46,114 nt of DNA. Origin: Minisyncoccota bacterium. Lineage in GTDB: Bacteria; Patescibacteriota; Patescibacteriia; Patescibacteriales; UBA12465. Position numbers and translations under genes: made by a program. The notes beneath the pieces were generated by a model. That model was not told the DNA's origin. It did not search any database and was given only the letters and a program-made list of their open reading frames with translations. Numbering within the stretch: position 1 is the first letter of the stretch; the number at the start of each line of letters is the position of its first letter. The stretch covers positions 1 to 46,114 of the forward strand of contig JAIPJA010000005.1 of the NCBI GenBank assembly GCA_021734405.1, read 5' to 3'. Of the stretch, positions 10,174-18,045 are shown piece by piece.

Positions 10174-10494
10174 TTAGATATTCAAGTCATCTACAGAAGA
10201 AGTATCTACTTCTTCTCGGTTAGATCTAGCTGGTCTTTCTCCGGCATTAGGATCGTAAATTTTTAAGTTAACCCTGGAATTGTTTTTAGCTCCTACAATC
10301 TTTAATAAAGTTCTGATTGCTTGAGCAGTTTGGCCTTTTTTGCCAATAACATATCCCATGTCAGAAGGGTCGATTTTTAGTGTTAATAACACGCCCATTT
10401 CATCAATGGTTCTTTCGACCTGCACTGCTTCTGGTGTAGAAACAATGTGCTTGACGATCATTTCTAAAAATTCTTTGTCTCTAGCTTCGTCCAT
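10174..10494 (-). CDS. khpA: KH-domain RNA-binding protein (KhpA/YlqC-like)
   Basis: …DPSDMGYVIGKKGQTAQAIRTLLKIVGAKNNSRVNLKIYDP. Start placed at MDEARDKEFLEMIV, internal to the tracked ORF. Confidence 0.85.
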   Translation of the reverse strand: MDEARDKEFLEMIVKHIVSTPEAVQVERTIDEMGVLLTLKIDPSDMGYVIGKKGQTAQAIRTLLKIVGAKNNSRVNLKIYDPNAGERPARSNREEVDTSSVDDLNI

Positions 10495-10620
10495 AGTGTT
10501 TACTGTTTCTTCTAAATTGATAGAGATGATAACAATAAAGTTCATTCATCAATTTAAAAGAGCATTTAAGAATTATTCTTATATTACATTATAACAAATT
10601 ATCTAATTTTGTCAAGTAGC

Positions 10621-11070
10621 TTATTCTTTTTTTGTCTCTTCCGCAGATTCCTCTTTATTTTCCTCTGTTTTTGTCTCTGCCTGCTTTTCTGTTGGAGCCT
10701 CAGCCTTAGCTTCTTCTTTGGCTTTTTCTTCTGCCTGAGCAGCTTGCTCACTGGCTTTAGCTTTTTCTTCTTTGGTCTTAGCTTTTTTAGCTAATTTTTT
10801 CTTAGTTTTAAGACGACTGTTGCTTTCTTTCTCTCCTTTAATGATGTCTTTATCAATTAAAAGATTATTAACACTAGCAGACATAGTAGCGCCTTGGCTT
10901 AACCAGTGAAGAATTCGCTCTTTTTTAGCTTGTAAATCTTTGGTGTGAGGATTGTATGAGCCTAAAATTTCTAAAGCTCGTCCATAAGGATCTCGGGCTT
11001 TTTCTGAAATTATTAAACGGAAAGTCGGCTTATTTTTCTTTCCTACTCTTGATAATCTAATAGTTAACAT
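10621..11070 (-). CDS. rpsP: 30S ribosomal protein S16 with long Lys/Glu/Ala-rich C-terminal extension
   Basis: MLTIRLSRVGKKNKPTFRLIISEKARDPYGRALEILGSYNPHTK is canonical S16. Confidence 0.96.
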   Translation of the reverse strand: MLTIRLSRVGKKNKPTFRLIISEKARDPYGRALEILGSYNPHTKDLQAKKERILHWLSQGATMSASVNNLLIDKDIIKGEKESNSRLKTKKKLAKKAKTKEEKAKASEQAAQAEEKAKEEAKAEAPTEKQAETKTEENKEESAEETKKE

Positions 11071-11198
11071 CTTTGTTGCTTTAATTATCTTAAAATGCGC
11101 TTAAATCTAATTTTAAGGCACTTTTTTATTATTTTTATATAATATTAATAACTAAATACTAGCTTAACAGCTGTAAAAAGTCAATACTTTATTAGTCT

Positions 11199-13442
11199 TT
11201 AGCGTCTATCTGATGGGCGACGAGAATTCTGACGTTGATTATTGTATCTACCATTTCCTCCGTCTGAACTCATTTTACTTGGTTCTCCTTGCCAATACTT
11301 TTCATTAACACTTAAATCTTTCATGGTTAATTTAACCCTACCTTGATCATCTATTTCTTTTATTTTAACCTGCACGGTATCACCAACTTTTAACAAACTT
11401 TCAGGTTTATTAACTCTATAGGGAGCCATTTCACTAACATGAACTAAGCCATCTTGGTTGTTATTTAATTTTACAAAAGCACCAAAGTCTGCAATTTTAA
11501 CAACTTCTCCATCAATAATTTCTCCTGGTTCAAATTCATGAACAATATCTTGCACCATTTTTTGGGCTAAAAGACATTTATCCTTGTCTTGTCCACAAAT
11601 AATGACTAGACCATCGTCTTCTATATCAATACTAACCTCAGTAATTTCAATAATTTTATTTATCACTTTACCTCCAGGCCCAATTACCATACCAATTTTT
11701 TCTGGATTAATATTTAGAGTAATTATTCTAGGAGCATAAGGAGATAATTCTGTTCTAGGTTCACTAATAGCATTATTTAAAACCTCAAGCACTTGGTTTA
11801 AAGCTTGCCTTCCTTTTACTAAAGTTTCTTTAATTATTTCTTCGTTTAAACCATCAGTTTTGGTATCTAATTGAATGGCAGTAAGCCCATCTTTAGTTCC
11901 AGTGATTTTAAAATCCATACCACCTTTACCATCTTCTAAATCTTGGATATCAGTTAGGACTTTCCATTTGCTCATGTCTTCATTAGAAGCAAGCCCCATA
12001 GCAATTCCAGCTACAGCTGATTTAATTGGCACGCCAGCATCCATTAAAGCTAAAGATGAGGCACAAGCTGAGGCCATTGATGAAGAGCCGTTAGAACCAA
12101 GGGTTTCACTTACTACTCTAATGGTATAAGGGAAGTCTTCTTTTTTAGGTAAAACTGGCATAAGAGCTTTTTCAGCTAAAGCCCCATGACCAACTTCTCG
12201 ACGTCCAGTTCCTCTCATTGGTCTGGCTTCGCCCACACTGTAAGGAGGGAAGTTATAGTGGTGCATGTATCTTTTAGTGGAAGCGCCTTCAATACCTTCT
12301 AAAGACTGTTCTAAACCTGGAGCACCTAAAGTTAAAATTGACATTACTTGAGTTTCGCCTCTAGAAAATAAACCAGCACCATGATTTCTTGGCAGTAAAC
12401 TAACATCAGCAGTTAATTCTCTGATTTCATCTAATTTTCTACCATCAACACGACGCTCTTCCTCAATAATAGCGCGACTAACTTCAGCCTCTATTTCATT
12501 TTCAGCTGTTTTAGATATAGTTAATTTTCTTTCACCAGCGTCTAGTCCTTGTTCAAATAAATATTCGTCTAGTTTGTATTTTATAGCTTTAACTACCGCT
12601 TTCCTTTCAGTCTTACTATGATAGGCTTTATCAAATAACATTTTAGAAACATTATCTTTAAGCCATTTTTTAGCTAATTCAAGGTTTTCTTCCTTTTTTT
12701 GCTTAGCGTTTTTTTCATCAGTAGTTTCTAGAGCTTCCCTGATTTCTTTTTTAGGAGCAGGTATAGCTTCTTTAAATTCTTTAATTAAATCAATAGAAGC
12801 TTGTAGTTCTTTTTGACCAGCTAAAATAGCTTTTTCCATTTCGTCCTCTTTTATTTCCTCAGAAGCAGCCTCAATCATTATTACTTTCTTCTCAGTGCCC
12901 ACTACGATTAAATCTAAATCACTTTTCTCTCTTTCTTCATAGGTAGGATTAAAAACTAAATTATTTTCAATTCTTCCTACTCTAATTCCTCCAATAGGAC
13001 CTTTCCAGTCTACACCGGAAATAGATAAAGCAGCGGAAGCAGCAATTAAAGAAACAATATCATGATCATTTTCATGATCAACAGATAAGACGGTTATAAT
13101 TACCTGAATGTCTTTTCTTTCTTCATCATTAAATAAAGGCCTAATAGATCTATCTATCATTCTTCCGGTTAAAACAGATTCATCAGTAGGACGACCCTCT
13201 CTTTTTATCCAGCGAGAACCTTTAATAATTCCAGCGGCATACAATCTTTCTTCAAAGTCTACCATTAAAGGAAAGAAACTAACATCAGGTCGTTCTTCTT
13301 TAGATTGTACCACTGTAGCCATAACTACAGTTTCTCCATATTGCACACGGACAGCTGCATCAGCTTGCTGTGCTAAGCGTCCAGTGATAATGGTTAGTTG
13401 GCGGCCAAGCCATTCTTTGGTGAAGCTTTTTTCTTCAAACAT
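11199..13442 (-). CDS. pnp: Polyribonucleotide nucleotidyltransferase
   Basis: Two RNase PH domains, KH (IGMVIGPGGKVINKI) and S1 (GEVVKIADFGAFVKL). Confidence 0.97.
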   Translation of the reverse strand: MFEEKSFTKEWLGRQLTIITGRLAQQADAAVRVQYGETVVMATVVQSKEERPDVSFFPLMVDFEERLYAAGIIKGSRWIKREGRPTDESVLTGRMIDRSIRPLFNDEERKDIQVIITVLSVDHENDHDIVSLIAASAALSISGVDWKGPIGGIRVGRIENNLVFNPTYEEREKSDLDLIVVGTEKKVIMIEAASEEIKEDEMEKAILAGQKELQASIDLIKEFKEAIPAPKKEIREALETTDEKNAKQKKEENLELAKKWLKDNVSKMLFDKAYHSKTERKAVVKAIKYKLDEYLFEQGLDAGERKLTISKTAENEIEAEVSRAIIEEERRVDGRKLDEIRELTADVSLLPRNHGAGLFSRGETQVMSILTLGAPGLEQSLEGIEGASTKRYMHHYNFPPYSVGEARPMRGTGRREVGHGALAEKALMPVLPKKEDFPYTIRVVSETLGSNGSSSMASACASSLALMDAGVPIKSAVAGIAMGLASNEDMSKWKVLTDIQDLEDGKGGMDFKITGTKDGLTAIQLDTKTDGLNEEIIKETLVKGRQALNQVLEVLNNAISEPRTELSPYAPRIITLNINPEKIGMVIGPGGKVINKIIEITEVSIDIEDDGLVIICGQDKDKCLLAQKMVQDIVHEFEPGEIIDGEVVKIADFGAFVKLNNNQDGLVHVSEMAPYRVNKPESLLKVGDTVQVKIKEIDDQGRVKLTMKDLSVNEKYWQGEPSKMSSDGGNGRYNNQRQNSRRPSDRR

Positions 13443-13599
13443 AAGTTTTATTGCTTGACCATCAAATTACAGAACCATAAGCTATTCATTTTTTGCTTAT
13501 AGCACTATTTATTTAATGGCCAAACCTTAATTAATTATTTTAATTTATTATAGATCAAAAATATACTATACAAGCTAACTAAAAATTAGCCGTATAAGG

Positions 13600-14094
13600 T
13601 TATTGTAAAAACTTTTTGTCGTCGCTTAAGTTAGTAAAATCATCAGCCTGATCTATGAGACGGGAAGAAGTGGTTTTTCTAAAACCCATAACTTCTATTA
13701 GGGAACCAGTAGTGTTTTGAATGTATTCAATTAAAGGTATATAGTCCCCATCTCCGCTTACTAAAACTATTACATCTAGATTGGAAGAGAGTTTGATTGC
13801 GTCCATAGCAATACCAACATCCCAATCAGCTTTTTTCATACCGCCAGAGAAAATTTGTAATTCTTTCATTTTTACCTCAAAGCCCTGTTGTAGCAGGGCT
13901 TCAAAGAAAGAAGTTTCTTCTTCAGTGTCGGTATGGATAACATAAGCAACGGCTCTGATAAGTTTTCTTCCGGCTACAGCTTTTTCCAAAACTTTTCCGA
14001 AATTAACACGTTTGTTATATAGATTTTTGGCGCTATGGTACATATTGGAAACATCTACCAATACGCCAACTCTTTGTTCTTTATGTTTTACCAT
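13600..14094 (-). CDS. NYN-domain (LabA/DUF88-like) putative nuclease
   Basis: VGVLVDVSNMYHSA, KKADWDVGIAMDAI, DVIVLVSGDGDYIPLIEYI match the NYN/PIN-like acidic motifs. Confidence 0.88.
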   Translation of the reverse strand: MVKHKEQRVGVLVDVSNMYHSAKNLYNKRVNFGKVLEKAVAGRKLIRAVAYVIHTDTEEETSFFEALLQQGFEVKMKELQIFSGGMKKADWDVGIAMDAIKLSSNLDVIVLVSGDGDYIPLIEYIQNTTGSLIEVMGFRKTTSSRLIDQADDFTNLSDDKKFLQ

Positions 14095-14097
14095 ATA

Positions 14098-14487
14098 TTA
14101 TTTAGTTTCTGGCTCTTCTTCATCATCATCATCGGAAGTACTAACAATTGCTTCTAGTTTTTTTTCTTTTAGCATTTCTTTTTCTTCTTCAGCTTGTAAT
14201 TTTTGAGCTATTTTTAAATTTAATTTTTCTGATAAATTTCTAAAAGCCTTACTATCTTCTTTTTGCAAATATTTTAGAAGCTTTCTTCTTTCACCAACTT
14301 TTTTTAAAAGACCTCTTCTTGAGGAGTAGTCATGTTTGTGACTCTTTAAATGTTCGGTTAATTCTTTAATTTCTTCAGTTAAAATAGCAATTTGAACTTG
14401 TGAAGAGCCGGTATCATTTTCATGAGTACCAAATTTTTTAATTAATTTTTGCTTTTTTTCTTTAGTTAACATACTTTTTTTGCTCAA
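14098..14487 (-). CDS. rpsO: 30S ribosomal protein S15 with acidic C-terminal extension
   Basis: [53 protein letters not shown]; extra tail [14 protein letters not shown]. Confidence 0.96.
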   Translation of the reverse strand: MSKKSMLTKEKKQKLIKKFGTHENDTGSSQVQIAILTEEIKELTEHLKSHKHDYSSRRGLLKKVGERRKLLKYLQKEDSKAFRNLSEKLNLKIAQKLQAEEEKEMLKEKKLEAIVSTSDDDDEEEPETK

Positions 14488-14539
14488 GCCGAGACATAGT
14501 CTTTAATATAAAGGCTAAGCCAAGCAAGAGTAAAATTAA

Positions 14540-14803
14540 TTATTTAGATGCGTTAGCTTTTTTTTGTAGTCTAGATTTGTAGCGACTAGCAGTATTTTTT
14601 TTAATAACACCTTTTTTAGCAGCTTTATCTAGGCTTTTTATAGTTTTTTTAATTAATTCTTGAGATTTTTCCTTACCAGCTGTCTCTAATGATTTTCTAG
14701 TTTCTTTTAAGCTTTTCTTAAAAGTTTGCTTTACTTTATCATTAGAAGCTTTTAGTTTAGTATTTTTTCTCAATTCTTTTTTAGCCGATTTAGTATTAGG
14801 CAT
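14540..14803 (-). CDS. rpsT: 30S ribosomal protein S20
   Basis: MPNTKSAKKELRKNTK… basic S20-like sequence, correct size. Confidence 0.9.
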   Translation of the reverse strand: MPNTKSAKKELRKNTKLKASNDKVKQTFKKSLKETRKSLETAGKEKSQELIKKTIKSLDKAAKKGVIKKNTASRYKSRLQKKANASK

Positions 14804-14835
14804 ATTTTTTATAATAATTTAATCTTTTTAAGTGG

Positions 14836-14909
14836 TCGGGGCACTGGGACTCGAACCCAGGATCTCATGCTCCCAAAGCATGCGCCTTAGCCAACTAGGC
14901 CATGCCCCG
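14836..14909 (-). tRNA. tRNA-Pro(TGG)
   Basis: CGGGGCA…TGCCCCG acceptor, anticodon loop TTTGGGA, T-arm CTGGGTTCGAGTCCCAG. Followed by an encoded CCA (plus-strand tgg at 14833-14835). Confidence 0.92.
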
Positions 14910-15590
14910 TTTATAATAATCTTTTAGACCATCAATCCATCCTATCATTTTGAAAAATAAATTTACATCATTTACTCTTATATGCACTGTTCCGTAAGTT
15001 AATAAATTTATTTTTCTATTTTTTCTATTTTTTGTGGTGGTACAGTAGGTTTTCCAGAATTGATTTGGCGGTAATTTAGTCGCACAAGACCAAAAACTAA
15101 TTGCTTTATCTATATTAACATTTTGATGAGCTATTATTTGTAATTTTATCTTTTCTCGTGGAATTTTACAAATATTTTCCAAAAAATTTATTATTAATAT
15201 AATCATTTCTTTATCAGAGTTAGCAAAGTCAAAACCTTTCCATTTACTACCATAAGCCCCTTTTTTATATCCCTCAGCCCAGTAAAGGTTTATGGCTGAG
15301 AGAAATAGGTGGTTGTCTTTAAGTTGTAAAAATTCTTTTTTAGCTTTTTCTTTGATATCTAGATGTCTGTCGTGTGCTATTTTTGTTTGTTGTTTATTTC
15401 TTTTGATAAGAGCTTCAGAGCTTTTTTTGTTTCCTTTTTTTAGAATCTGTTTTTTTAATGAATTTGGGATATCTAACTCTTTTAACCAATAACTTAAAGT
15501 GCTTTTTGGTGTGTTCAAAACTTTATTGATTTCATTGTAGCTATACCCCAATTTCCTTAGTTTTATAGCTTCATTTTTGTCTGTTCTCAT
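14895..15590 (-). CDS. HTH plus LAGLIDADG-like putative homing endonuclease / regulator
   Basis: N-terminal HTH (AIKLRKLGYSYNEINKVLNTPKSTLSYWLKEL), then a LAGLIDADG-type pattern (LYWAEGYKKG…FDFANSDKEMI…FWSCATKLPPNQFWKTYC…YGTVHIRVNDVNLFFKMIGWIDGL). Confidence 0.6.
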   Translation of the reverse strand: MRTDKNEAIKLRKLGYSYNEINKVLNTPKSTLSYWLKELDIPNSLKKQILKKGNKKSSEALIKRNKQQTKIAHDRHLDIKEKAKKEFLQLKDNHLFLSAINLYWAEGYKKGAYGSKWKGFDFANSDKEMIILIINFLENICKIPREKIKLQIIAHQNVNIDKAISFWSCATKLPPNQFWKTYCTTTKNRKNRKINLLTYGTVHIRVNDVNLFFKMIGWIDGLKDYYKRGMA

Positions 15591-15638
15591 AAAATTGAAC
15601 TAATAATACAAATATATTATATGATTATGTTCAATTTT
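15591..15638. repeat. Perfect 10-bp inverted repeat immediately upstream of the HTH/LAGLIDADG-like start codon
   Basis: aaaattgaac (15591-15600) … gttcaatttt (15629-15638). Confidence 0.85.
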
Positions 15639-15649
15639 GTGCAAGAAGG

Positions 15650-15962
15650 TGCCGAGGGAGAGAATCGAACTCTCGACACAAGGATTTTCCTTGTTTTTGC
15701 TTAGATTTCTCTAAGGATCGGACTATATCATCTCCGCTTATAAAAAGTACGGAGTCGGGCGCTTTTATGAGATTATTGTTGGGACTCACTCATTAGTCTC
15801 TACACCTTCCTTAACACTTATACCCATTAAGGCTTGGCTCGGAATTGCCTTGTTTTAATTATATAAAATTTAGGTTTTTCCGAATTCACCCGATTTGCAT
15901 ATTATATTACTATAATATGGACCGAAAATCAGTCCTTTGCTCTACCACTGAGCTACCTCGGC
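15650..15962 (-). tRNA. tRNA-Phe(GAA), split by a group I intron (exons 15931-15962 and 15650-15689)
   Basis: Spliced exons: GCCGAGGTAGCTCAGTGGTAGAGCAAAGGACT|GAAAATCCTTGTGTCGAGAGTTCGATTCTCTCCCTCGGCA. Full cloverleaf with anticodon loop CUGAAAA. Confidence 0.92.
15690..15930 (-). other. Group I self-splicing intron (241 nt) in the tRNA-Phe anticodon loop
   Basis: P1 GGACU/GGUCC with U·G at the 5' splice site; P2 CAUAUUAUA-GUAA-UAUAAUAUG; P3 UCGGG/CCCGA; P4 (UUCGG/CCGAG within AAUUCGGAAAAACC…AAUUCCGAGCCAAGCC); P7 from GUGUAGAGACUA and GAUAUAGUCC; P9 CUUAGA-GAAA-UCUAAG; terminal G; P10 GAAAAU with AUUUUC. Confidence 0.92.
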
Positions 15963-15985
15963 TTAAATATTTTATTGTCAATTTG

Positions 15986-16058
15986 TTGCGGGGGCAGGAC
16001 TCGAACCTGCGACCTCCAGGTTATGGGCCTGGCGAGCTGCCAACTGCTCTACCCCGCG
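15986..16058 (-). tRNA. Initiator tRNA-fMet(CAT)
   Basis: CGCGGGG…CCCCGCA with the C1·A72 mismatch, D-arm AGAGCAGTTGGCAGCTC, anticodon stem-loop CCAGG-CCCATAA-CCTGG. Confidence 0.92.
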
Positions 16059-16068
16059 TCGTATAAAG

Positions 16069-16142
16069 TGGGCAATGGAGGACTCGAACCTCCGACCTCA
16101 ACATTATCAGTGTTGCGCTCTAACCAGCTGAGCTAATTGCCC
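16069..16142 (-). tRNA. tRNA-Ile(GAT)
   Basis: GGGCAAT…ATTGCCC acceptor, anticodon loop CTGATAA. Confidence 0.93.
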
Positions 16143-16288
16143 TTTTTAATTTGTGTATTTACATTATAATCAAATAACAAAAAAATCGCTAGTCAAGCGT
16201 CTACAATTGTTTTCTATATTATCAGATACAATAAAAAAAAGCAAGAGAATTAAAAACTAATCATAAGTTTACAAAAAACAATAAAATA

Positions 16289-16963
16289 TTATAAGCCATT
16301 TTTTTTATAATACAAAATAGCTTGATTCATGAATTCATCCATGTTTTTACAAGAAAGCCAAATTTCTAGTAGTTTTTTTCGTAAATTTTTATGAATTTCA
16401 TATCCCTCATCTTTAACATGAGTAATATCAGAAAACTCTTCATTGATAATGACTGTCATGGCTTCTTTTATGTCAGCATGCCCCTTGGCTCCTAATTTAT
16501 TCCAAACGCCTTCTCCAAAATATTGGAAATATTGGAAATGTAACAATTCATGAATAAAAATTTCAAGTTGATAAGGTAAGGTTTTTTTGTCTGAAATCCA
16601 AATATAACCTTTATCGTAAACATAAGGAAGTCGGGGAAATGAAGTTAAAAAAAGAGTGAAATTTTTTTGTAAAATAGGCTTGCCTGTTATTTTTTGTGTT
16701 CTTAAAAAAATTTTATTTGAGTAATTAGTAAAACCTTTCTGTATGTCATTAATATATAATTGTATGTTTTTGGAATAGTAGTATCTTTGCAGGTAGGGTA
16801 ATAAAAAATTAAAAGCTTGCTTTTTAGTTTTGTTAACTATTTTTTTTTGTAAATTTTCTTCAATTCTATTTTTCCAATCAACTCCATTTGAAATCTTATT
16901 ACAAGCATCCCACCAGTTCCAGGCGTCTTTTTCTAAGTCTAATTTTATTTTTATTTTTAGCAT
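16289..16963 (-). CDS. Hypothetical protein with HExxH motif (putative zinc metallopeptidase-like)
   Basis: LEIFIHELLHFQYFQYFGEG contains HELLH, with downstream acidic residues (INEEFSD). Confidence 0.5.
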   Translation of the reverse strand: MLKIKIKLDLEKDAWNWWDACNKISNGVDWKNRIEENLQKKIVNKTKKQAFNFLLPYLQRYYYSKNIQLYINDIQKGFTNYSNKIFLRTQKITGKPILQKNFTLFLTSFPRLPYVYDKGYIWISDKKTLPYQLEIFIHELLHFQYFQYFGEGVWNKLGAKGHADIKEAMTVIINEEFSDITHVKDEGYEIHKNLRKKLLEIWLSCKNMDEFMNQAILYYKKNGL

Positions 16964-17017
16964 AAAAAAATCCCTTAATATAAATTATATCAAGAGGGTT
17001 TAAATTATTAAAGTTAT

Positions 17018-18004
17018 TTATTGTCTATCACTTATGTCCTTAAAAGACATAAACAACCTCAGCCCCTCTTCAGTCTCCAATTTGCCAGTTTTAGAGAGGA
17101 AATCTATTTTATTTAATTCTGAAATTTGATGATCTATTTCTTCTAAAGAAAAGTTATTGCTTTGCATAACTAATTTTTTAGTAGCATAAGGATGCCAAGA
17201 AAATTTTTGAGCTATGTCTTTTTCTGTTATACCTTCTGCTAAAACCTCTTTAACTTGAAACAGTTTTTGTAAGTGTTTTCTAAAGATAGCTAATACATAT
17301 TCAGCTGCTAGCCCTGAAGCTAATTGTAGCTCTAGTTCTTTTAAGCCTTGGCTTGGCTGTTTTTGCCCTAGTTTATCAGTGAGAATAAAGATATTTTCTT
17401 CAATTTTTATAGGAATATTATTTTCAATATCAGCCTCAGTAATTTTTTTGTTTTCACTATAATGAGCAATTTTATGAATTTGCTTAGAAAGCTTCCAAAG
17501 ATCATTACCACTATGAGTGACTAGAAATTGAGCAGCTGGCACTTCTACCTCTTTATTATATTTTTTAAATTCTTTAGCAATAAAGGTGATTAATTGTTTA
17601 TTATCTAAAGGTTTGAATTCTTGAACGAATTTTTGTTTTTTTAAAAAACTTAAAAGAGCTTTAGCCTCTTTACTTAAAGAAGAGATTTTTAAGTTCTCAT
17701 TTTCTAGAAAGACAAATACATTAGTTGATTCATTTTTTTCTGTTTTAATAAAGTAATCTAGCGCCTGACTTAGAAATTGTTGGTTTTTATTTTGCAGTAT
17801 ATTGTCTATAACTAAAAGACGCTTAGAGGAAAATAGGCTGGAAGAAGCAGATTTTTCATTAATAGCTTCTAAATTAGCTTTCTCACCATCTATATCTAAT
17901 ATAGCGCTATAGCCTTCGCTAACGCTTTTTAAAAATTGCTCTTTTATTTCTTTTAATTTTAAGTGGCTACGATAAGTGTCAGAGCCAAAAAGAAAAAATA
18001 TCAT
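17018..18004 (-). CDS. holA: DNA polymerase III delta subunit
   Basis: MIFFLFGSDTYRSHLKLKEI…SLFSSKRLLVIDN…GNDLWKLSKQIHKIAHY is HolA-like. Confidence 0.85.
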   Translation of the reverse strand: MIFFLFGSDTYRSHLKLKEIKEQFLKSVSEGYSAILDIDGEKANLEAINEKSASSSLFSSKRLLVIDNILQNKNQQFLSQALDYFIKTEKNESTNVFVFLENENLKISSLSKEAKALLSFLKKQKFVQEFKPLDNKQLITFIAKEFKKYNKEVEVPAAQFLVTHSGNDLWKLSKQIHKIAHYSENKKITEADIENNIPIKIEENIFILTDKLGQKQPSQGLKELELQLASGLAAEYVLAIFRKHLQKLFQVKEVLAEGITEKDIAQKFSWHPYATKKLVMQSNNFSLEEIDHQISELNKIDFLSKTGKLETEEGLRLFMSFKDISDRQ

Positions 18005-18045
18005 AAGAATGTAAGTTTGATTTTTAATTAAAAGGATTGATTAAA

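Noticed and set aside
10609-10794. 61-aa Phe/Ser/Leu-rich plus ORF
   Set aside because: Antisense of the low-complexity S16 tail.
13108-13458. 116-aa plus ORF
   Set aside because: Lies antisense to conserved pnp coding sequence with no recognisable domain.
14833-14835. Encoded CCA at the tRNA-Pro 3' end
   Set aside because: The other seven tRNAs lack it, so it may be chance; not a finding on its own.
15650-15962. Considered as two separate tRNA pseudogene fragments or an archaeal-type BHB intron
   Set aside because: The halves join to a perfect tRNA-Phe, and the insert has group I P1/P10 pairing and catalytic-core motifs rather than a bulge-helix-bulge.
15845-16066. 73-aa plus-strand ORF (…GQDSNLRPPGYGPGELPTALPRVV)
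   Set aside because: Antisense to the intron and the Phe/fMet tRNAs; GQDSNLRPPGYGPGEL is a classic tRNA artefact.
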